This document shows, one piece after another, positions 57,701 through 64,000 of a stretch of DNA of 64,000 nt. The first letter of the stretch is position 1. Each line of letters opens with the position of its first letter. The translations under genes were made by a program, and so were the position numbers. This DNA comes from Owenia fusiformis (Eukaryota > Annelida > Polychaeta > Sabellida > Oweniidae): assembly GCA_903813345.2 (NCBI GenBank), contig CAIIXF020000006.1:3474001-3538000 (forward strand), in the 5' to 3' direction. A model generated the notes under the pieces. It saw only the letters and a list, made by a program, of their open reading frames with translations. It ran no database searches and had not been told where the DNA came from.

Positions 57701-58588
57701 CATATTATGCTTATTATAGCTAGTGTAAATGTTGAAATGTTTGTGCACTTTGTGATAGAAGCATGAAATTTGGCACAAAGTTAGTTTATACCATTGTGAA
57801 CTAGGCATCATCATATAAAATTTGAACCAAATCCGATCACTGGTATATGAGTTATCAAAGATTACGTTTTTTACGAAAATTGGCCGCCATATTGAAATTC
57901 AGCCGCCATCTTGAAAATTATTTCTTGAACAGAGCTACTGTGTCCCTAGGCATAATTATATAAAATTTCAACCAAATCTGTTCACTGGTATTTGAGTTAT
58001 CAAAGATTACATATTTTTACGAAAAATGGCCGCCATTTTGAAATTAAGCGGCCATCTTGAAAATCTCTTTTTGTGCGAAACTCCTTTGTCCCTAGGCATC
58101 AGCATATAAAATTTGAACCAAATCCGTCAACTTGTATTTGAGTTATCACTGATTAGATTTTTACGAAAAATGGCGGCCATTTTGAATTGAGCAGCCATAT
58201 TGAAAATTCCTTCTCGAGCAGAGGTCCTACACTCATAAGGCATAAGCCTATAAAATTTGAACCAAATCTGTCAACCTATATTGGAGTTATCGCCCGGACA
58301 CACGGACAAACGAACGGACGGCTTCTCTATATCCCCCTCGAACTTCTTTCGGTGGGATAATCAGTGACCATTTCATAAAGGGCAGTGTCTTTTTATATAA
58401 TTGGTTTGAGAGAAAAACAATGTTGAATTCAGGTTGCCATATCGATACCATATCCTTTACAAAGACTATTCAAACATTACTGGCATTATATTATCAGGTT
58501 CAGTCTTTTACATGGAAGCATACCTGACACGAACTTTACATTTTTGTAGCACAGAAGACTAGCAAATATGGGATATAAAGTACTAAAG
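54706..58588. other. BAX 3' flank and intergenic repeats
   Basis: Starts with diverged minisatellite units to about 54840. A dispersed repeat with direct TTATGTCACCACTTCTTRTGGTGAC copies (55325-55390) matches 28090-28290. A 115-bp direct duplication lies at about 56560-56790 (CACCCTGTAGATG at 56596 and 56711). A weak inverted repeat spans about 57150-57600. From 57720 to 58360 three to four roughly 100-bp units share GCCGCCATTTTGAAA and AACCAAATCCG, ending in CGGACAAACGAACGGACGG. No gene recognised. Confidence 0.5.
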
Positions 58589-59519
58589 CACTGGTATTAT
58601 CTGCTTGATTACGCTGGTTACCGAAACGGAACCATTTCATAAACAAAATGTCGGAACGTCGAAGGTACGATTTTTCTTTTTTCCTTATTTCACGCATTGT
58701 AGGCAGAATCCCCACAATGTTTTTTCTCACAAATGTGTATCAGTATCCTATGTTTTAGAAATTGTACATGTTTGCGAAAGATTAGCTCAGAAGACAACAG
58801 AATTCCTCACTAAAGTTACAGAAACGGTTTGGGTTAAAAGTGCAGATCTTAACTGTTTTTCGAAATACCATTTCTGTAACTTAAGTGAGGAATTAAATCG
58901 ACGATTCTGTTGTCTTCTAAACTATTTGTTCGCAAATATGTACATTTTCTTACACATATGATACTGATACACGTTTGTGTTAAAAATGTCCTGGGAATTC
59001 TGCCTACAACGTGTGAAATAAGGAAAAAAGAAAATTGTACCTTCGATGTTCCAACATTTTGTTACCGAAATGATACCAGCGTAATATCCCAGATGCGAGT
59101 AGAAATAATCTTGATTTACGTCATTAAAAATTCACAATTCAGTGGAATCTACATGAAAATTACATCTAGAAATGTGGTTTTAAAAAGTGTTTATCAACTT
59201 TGAAAAATTAATTTTCTTTGAAAATGTGACTTCTAGGTCGGGGAGATTCCCCATAGAGCCCATGTTGTAAAACCACAAAAAGTGAAATATATTTTCTTGT
59301 GTTGGGCAGATAATATTTTCTTTTACTGGACATATTTGAATTTGCATAACTATTAGATACATAAAGGTAATATGAAAAGTGAACCATTAAAACTGATGCA
59401 TATTCAAGTTTAAGGGAATTTTGCAATACCCTGCCATGTTAATTCCCCCGAATCAGCCACCTGGTGGTGAAACTGGTAACTACCTACTCGCATCTGAGTA
59501 ATTGAGTGGATCACCAGTG
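58589..59519. mobile_element. CACTGGT-family palindromic element, second copy
   Basis: Left end CACTGGTATTATCTGCTTGATTACG and right end GAGTGGATCACCAGTG match the 15989-16526 element, as do the internal arms meeting near 58860. The flanking 5-mers TAAAG and CAAAG differ at one base. The right arm is split by a 412-bp nested insertion (59086-59497). Confidence 0.75.
59086..59497. mobile_element. Nested 412-bp element, CAGATGCGAGTAG ends
   Basis: Flanked by GTAAT direct repeats (59081-59085, 59498-59502). Termini contain CAGATGCGAGTAG and its complement CTACTCGCATCTG. The right-end sequence GGTAACTACCTACTCGCATCTG also occurs at about 12191-12212. Non-coding. Confidence 0.65.
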
Positions 59520-60533
59520 CAAAGGGTAGGCACCAAAGATTGTGATTCACTAATTTTGAATAATTTTCTCCATCTTTCTGAATTCTCTTGAGTATCGAAT
59601 GGAGCAAACGGTGGTATACGTACACTAGATGCTCCATTGGACACCTTCTCTCCACAAAACAATACAGAGAGATTCCATCATAACTGAAACATTTATACCA
59701 AAATTTAAAGTTCATGTTTAATTGGGATCTCCCTGTGCATACTTCAGTTTAGACTGATACAACATTCAAGCCAAGTAATTTTCCAGAATAATATAGTATC
59801 TCCAATATTACTTCTGCACTTAAGCACCCACAATTCAACTTGTGATAACATCTTCATCACATAAAATCTCAAGAGGGGGGAAAACCTTAGAGTTCAGAGA
59901 AGACATGTGTCTATAGTGTAAATGTGTATTGAGAAGACACGTCACTGATTAGTCAAATTGACAGACAAATGATGTCATTCGATGGCGGTTTCAAAATTTT
60001 GTAAAAACGCTACGAATAACATTATGTAAATATCTGGCATGTTAACCGATATCATAGCTTGTTATTTCATATCCACAAGATGTAAGGAGATGCTAACGTA
60101 AATTAAAACACTACAACGACGTGTGGTATTCGGAAACAGCCAGTGAAAATTCGAACAAACAAAGGTGGTAAGCAAGAGACATAATAATGCCTTCCATCTC
60201 TTAAAGCTCTGGGGTTTTCCCTCCTCTTTAAAATATCAATACTTTCCGAAATATGGACATTACCATAATTACATTTCAACTCTATATAATTTGGCTAATT
60301 GGCCTTTGGCTAAGTTTTAGACTGGTAGATTTAAAGAAATCTATCAATTAATATAAAAAATATCTGTTCTCAGATAATTCATTGAAAATGCATTGTTTTA
60401 TTGACAAAACATGCTAGATCTGATTCTCCCTTTTATGAAGCCACTGAATTTACTGGCAACGTATCACTCACTAAATAGGTATACCATGAACCATCAGGTT
60501 AATACACATATGGTGTTTATAACTACAGGGTGT
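59520..60533. other. Intergenic, nothing recognised
   Basis: AT-rich sequence without recognisable coding or repeat structure. Confidence 0.4.
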
Positions 60534-60535
60534 CC

Positions 60536-61177
60536 CGAAAGTATGGGGCCCCCCCATGCCAGACATATTCCAGTGTCCTCATAGCATGTGTCATATAACA
60601 TTTTAAAGCTTATCCAAAGTTACATTGATTTGTCAAGTATCATGGTTTAACTCCCAAATGGGAAAAAGTTACAGTCATTTTAAAAGTTAGTGTTTTGTCA
60701 AAATAAAATTCAATTTTACACCACACTACTAGTCAATGAGTCCCCCTTTGGTCATGTTAACAGTAGCAATTATTTTCAGATATGACCTTAAAAGCCCTTC
60801 AAATAGGGGTGTGGAATTTTATAACCCTCTTAAAAACTGTTAAGGCACTTTAGAAGAGTTTCCTTAGAGTTTCTACCCTCACTGTTCTCTTTTTCCAACT
60901 CAATATCCATCCGACCCGAAAAGAATTGCTGCTGTTAAGATGGCCCGGAAGGACACATTGACTCGTGATTTGGTGTAAAATTGAACTTAATTTTGACCAA
61001 ACACTAAATTTTGAAATGCCTGTAATTTTTTCACATTTGAGAGTTGAACCATGATACTTGGTGAATCAATGTAACTTTGGATAAGCTTTAACATGATATA
61101 TGACACACACTAATATGATGACACTGGTATATGTCTGCCTAGGGGGGGGGGGGGGGGCATACTTTCGGGACATCCTG
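60536..61177. mobile_element. CAGGGTGTCCCGAAAGTATGG MITE, copy 2
   Basis: The left end CAGGGTGTCCCGAAAGTATG and right end CATACTTTCGGGACATCCTG are inverted and bordered by TA (60534-60535, 61178-61179). 642 bp, with a G16 tract near 61142-61157. Same family as 31098-31570. Fits a Tc1/mariner-type non-autonomous element. Confidence 0.8.
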
Positions 61178-61689
61178 TATATCTAATTTTGCATTGTAGA
61201 TGTTTCATATCTAATCTGGTGATGTTATCTCATTTTGCATTCCTAAATGGAAGTGGTGCCCTCTATTACTTGATTTGAATTTTAAAGTGGGAACCCAAAA
61301 TGAGACAACACTGAAACAGTCAGATTGGAGACAAATTCTCTGACAAAACTAAATGGAGACAAGAACAATTTACATTACTGATAACTTTCAAGTTTTTCTA
61401 CATATAATTCACATCCACCTCATATGAAGGCTAAAGTAGTCTATTATGGTATTTCCAGCTGCTCTGTTATACCCTTTAGCTATTTTTACCAATGACTACT
61501 TGCACTCATTTTAAATAGTTACAATGTCAAAGGCTTGTATGCAATCATCCACATTGACTACTATTGCATTCTCTTCCCAATATACATTAAGCTGTAACTC
61601 AGCTCAATATGGTTGCACAAATAGCTTGTGCACTTGTCCATAGTTGCATTTCTTGCATTCATATTATCCATTGAGACTATTACATTCAT

Positions 61690-61960
61690 TGGCTCAGTAA
61701 CTGCCGCATTCCTAGGGTCAGTAACAACTGTGACATTCTTTGACACAGCGACCATTTCACCTCTTTGCACAGTGACCATTTAATTTCTTTGTACCATGTC
61801 TGTTGCATTCTATGACACAGCCTTTCTGGGCACAGTGATTGTGTCATTCCTGGGCTCAGTGACTGCCGCATTCCTAGGCTCAGTAATAACTGTCACATTC
61901 CTTGACACAGCAACCATTTCACCTCTCTGCACAGTGACCATTTAATTCTTTTGTACCATG
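61690..61960. repeat. 161-bp direct duplication downstream of SIAH
   Basis: GACTGCCGCATTCCTAGG recurs at 61699 and about 61860, followed in both by CAGTAA.AACTGT.ACATTC and CCATTTCACCTCT.TGCACAGTGACCATTTAAT. Related words continue into the neighbouring 46-bp array, suggesting a common origin. Confidence 0.7.
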
Positions 61961-61984
61961 TTTGTTGCAGATGAAATAGTTACT

Positions 61985-62340
61985 TGACACAATGGCACAG
62001 CAACTGTTGCATTACTTTGAAGTGACTGTCACCTTCCTTGGCACAGTGACTGTTGCATTACTTTGGAGTGACTATTACCTTCCTTGGCACAGTGACTGTT
62101 GCATTACTTAGGAGTGACTGTCACCTTCCTTGACACAGTGACTGTTGCATTACTTTGGAGTGACTGTCACCTTCCTTGACAAAGTGACTGTTGCATTACT
62201 TTGGAGTGACTGTCACCTTCCTTGACAAAGTGACTGTTGCATTACTTTGGAGTGACTGTTACCTTCCTTGGCACAGTGACTGTTGCATTACTTTGGATTG
62301 ACTGTCACCTTCCTTGGCACAGTGACTGTTGCATTCAAAT
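61985..62340. repeat. 46-bp minisatellite downstream of SIAH
   Basis: Seven to eight copies of TGACTGTTGCATTACTTTGG + AGTGACTGTCACCTTCCTTG + GCACAG. Unit starts at 62047, 62093, 62139, 62185, 62231, 62277 and 62323 are exactly 46 bp apart. It lies beyond the SIAH stop codon and its nearest AATAAA (complement of 62485-62490). Confidence 0.92.
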
Positions 62341-62504
62341 GCACCTTCACCTTTTCATTCGTTGACACCATGGGAATCCTTCACACACAGTGACTGTTGC
62401 ATCCCGACGCAAAGAACGTATTTACATTATGCTATGACATACCTGTAAATTTTCTAGATGCATTCAGCTTCAAATAATTTCATATTTATTGAGAATGGCA
62501 ATGT

Positions 62505-63176
62505 TTAGCACATGGAGATGGTCACATTAATTCCTAAGTTGCCATTGTCGGCAAAGAGCTGTGCAATGTTTGTGTCGAAGACAAGGCAGTCACTGTTTTG
62601 GATGGCTGACTGGACACCATCGTGGATACTACGAGGTGTTGCCTCCCAGGTTAGCCTTCGTCTGTGACCATTTAACTCTAACCTGCAAATATAGAGGGAA
62701 AATAAAATGATGCAGCCAGCCACAGTGATGTAGTTATAGTGATACAGGTAAAGTAATGCACAAAGGAGGCATACATATATCATAGATACAAGAAAATATG
62801 TATGCATTCAAAAATAACAAGGATTTGAAATCTTTTGACCCTTTCTTCAAAGATGCTGAACTGATAGGTATATTTGAAAGGTAATGATTACCAGAGTATG
62901 TACAATTCATGAATTCAACTTTTATCCATTTGATTAGATTAATCCACAAAATATAGAAAATCATAAACAGAAAGCTTATATACCTGTAAGCAAAATTCTC
63001 AGCTTGTTTCCTAGTGCCTATAAGTTGGACTATTGCATAAAACTGTTGCAGTCCGTCATATTTTTCTTGTTTTTCTAGGACTAACATGAAGTTGTGGCCA
63101 AAGCATGACTGCATCATCACCCAGTCCACTGCCCCTGGCAGATTGATGTCTGTTGCTAGGAACACTATATCCTCCC
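62505..63176 (-). CDS. SIAH1: SIAH-type E3 ubiquitin ligase, C-terminal exons (partial)
   Basis: Two exons, 63176-62984 and 62682-62505, join in phase and encode the last 123 or so residues of a seven-in-absentia homologue. [46 protein letters not shown] and [19 protein letters not shown] are nearly identical to vertebrate SIAH1/2, ending NVTISMC. This is the dimeric substrate-binding domain; the RING and zinc-finger exons must lie right of the window, as none is visible in 63177-64000. SIAH proteins ubiquitinate many targets for proteasomal degradation. AATAAA 15 bp after the stop (complement of 62485-62490) allows a very short 3' UTR. Which SIAH paralogue cannot be decided; invertebrates usually have one. 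Confidence 0.95.
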
Positions 63177-64000
63177 CTGGAAGAAAACATTGCAATTTGA
63201 AGCAATATAATGGCCTGTATATACCAGGTCGATTGAGAATAAGTCTCTTAATTGAGAGTTTATAACATTCTGTTTGAATTAGGTTTAAATAATGGTCTGT
63301 GCAAATATGCCCACTTGAATATCTATCTATCTTTTGTTGGAAAAATGTGGTTACTTGTGTTTAGGTCGGGCAACATTTTCACCCATTCATTCCCGATCCC
63401 CTTTCTTGCCCCTTGTAGATTTTTATTCTTACTTTTTACCTTACAAACATAACAATAACAATGTAGGGTGGCTTGAAATTCAAACACCAAGACATATTTT
63501 AATATTTTTCTTTGGATAAAAGTCATTTTCGATCCCTCTTACAAATTATCTAAAATGCATTTGATAACATGGAAATGATAATTTTATCCATAACCACTAT
63601 TCTTATATGATACGTGACGTCACAATAGCTAGAACAATTGATTTACTAAATTACTATACTCAAGTATGTACGACCCCTAAATTTTATAAATGCAAAAATT
63701 GTTTTTCTGGTTTGTCTATCCTCTTAGAATCGTAACAAAGACCTTGATTCTATGATATATGGCAAATATATGACCTCAGATTTTATTCTGGTACTGCCAA
63801 AGACCTGCCAATTGCTACGCGATTTCAGTCTTTTAACAATGAAGAGAATAAAATGGGTCTTTATTCCTTAAGTAATGTATCAACACTACCACAGAGCCAT
63901 TACTCAGATGTCTCATATTTTGTTGATGGGAGATGTCAGTTTAAAAAATATCAAATCATCTTTTTCAGAGATAACTAATTACTGTGTCAACAAGTCATCC
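63177..64000. other. SIAH intron, nothing recognised
   Basis: Upstream intron of SIAH up to the window edge. AT-rich, with no exon of the RING or zinc-finger region found on the minus strand and no clear repeat. Confidence 0.5.

Overview
The window is AT-rich, intron-containing nuclear DNA from a bilaterian invertebrate, very probably marine. It holds five protein-coding genes with GT/AG introns, and the exon joins of each preserve the reading frame. Families such as an ADAR1-type protein with Z-alpha domains, a BAX-type Bcl-2 protein, FBXW5, SIAH and an SLC4 bicarbonate transporter fix it as metazoan. The dense load of DNA-transposon derivatives, foldbacks, minisatellites and a DIRS-type tyrosine-recombinase retrotransposon suits a mollusc, brachiopod, hemichordate or echinoderm-like genome. 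I cannot place it more finely.

Layout: (1) 1-7961, minus strand: the first nine coding exons of an SLC4-family transporter, which runs off the left edge. One of its introns is largely an 18-bp minisatellite. (2) 7962-21461: gene-poor repeat territory with several terminal-inverted-repeat (TIR) elements, including a 1.29-kb element with RSS-heptamer-like ends just upstream of the next gene. (3) 21462-27221, plus: complete FBXW5 (7 exons, 811 aa). (4) 44230-30158, minus: complete ADAR1-like gene (10 exons, 1441 aa) with four Z-alpha-like domains, one dsRNA-binding domain and an adenosine deaminase domain. A 5.9-kb DIRS-like element lies in its deaminase-coding half, and a small TIR element carrying a 152-aa recombinase-type DNA-binding ORF lies in another intron. 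(5) 44777-49523, plus: BAX-like gene (6 exons, 213 aa), head-to-head with ADAR across about 550 bp. (6) 49524-62504: a 42-bp minisatellite split by a 4.4-kb TIR element with an 8-bp target duplication, then mixed repeats. (7) 63176-62505, minus: the last two exons of a SIAH-type E3 ubiquitin ligase, which continues beyond the right edge.

The most unusual pattern is that three of four intragenic tandem arrays are built on or against splice sites. A 63-bp unit duplicates the 3' splice site and start of FBXW5 exon 3. A 28-29-bp unit repeats the 3' splice site of BAX exon 4. An 18-bp array touches the 5' splice site of SLC4 exon 8 and carries GTAAGT in most units of the sense strand. A fourth array grows out of the BAX stop-codon region. 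Each gives the pre-mRNA many decoy splice sites or iterated coding sequence. The other notable feature is a dsRNA/Z-RNA editing enzyme sharing a promoter region with an apoptosis effector, in DNA rich in long foldbacks that would form dsRNA if transcribed.
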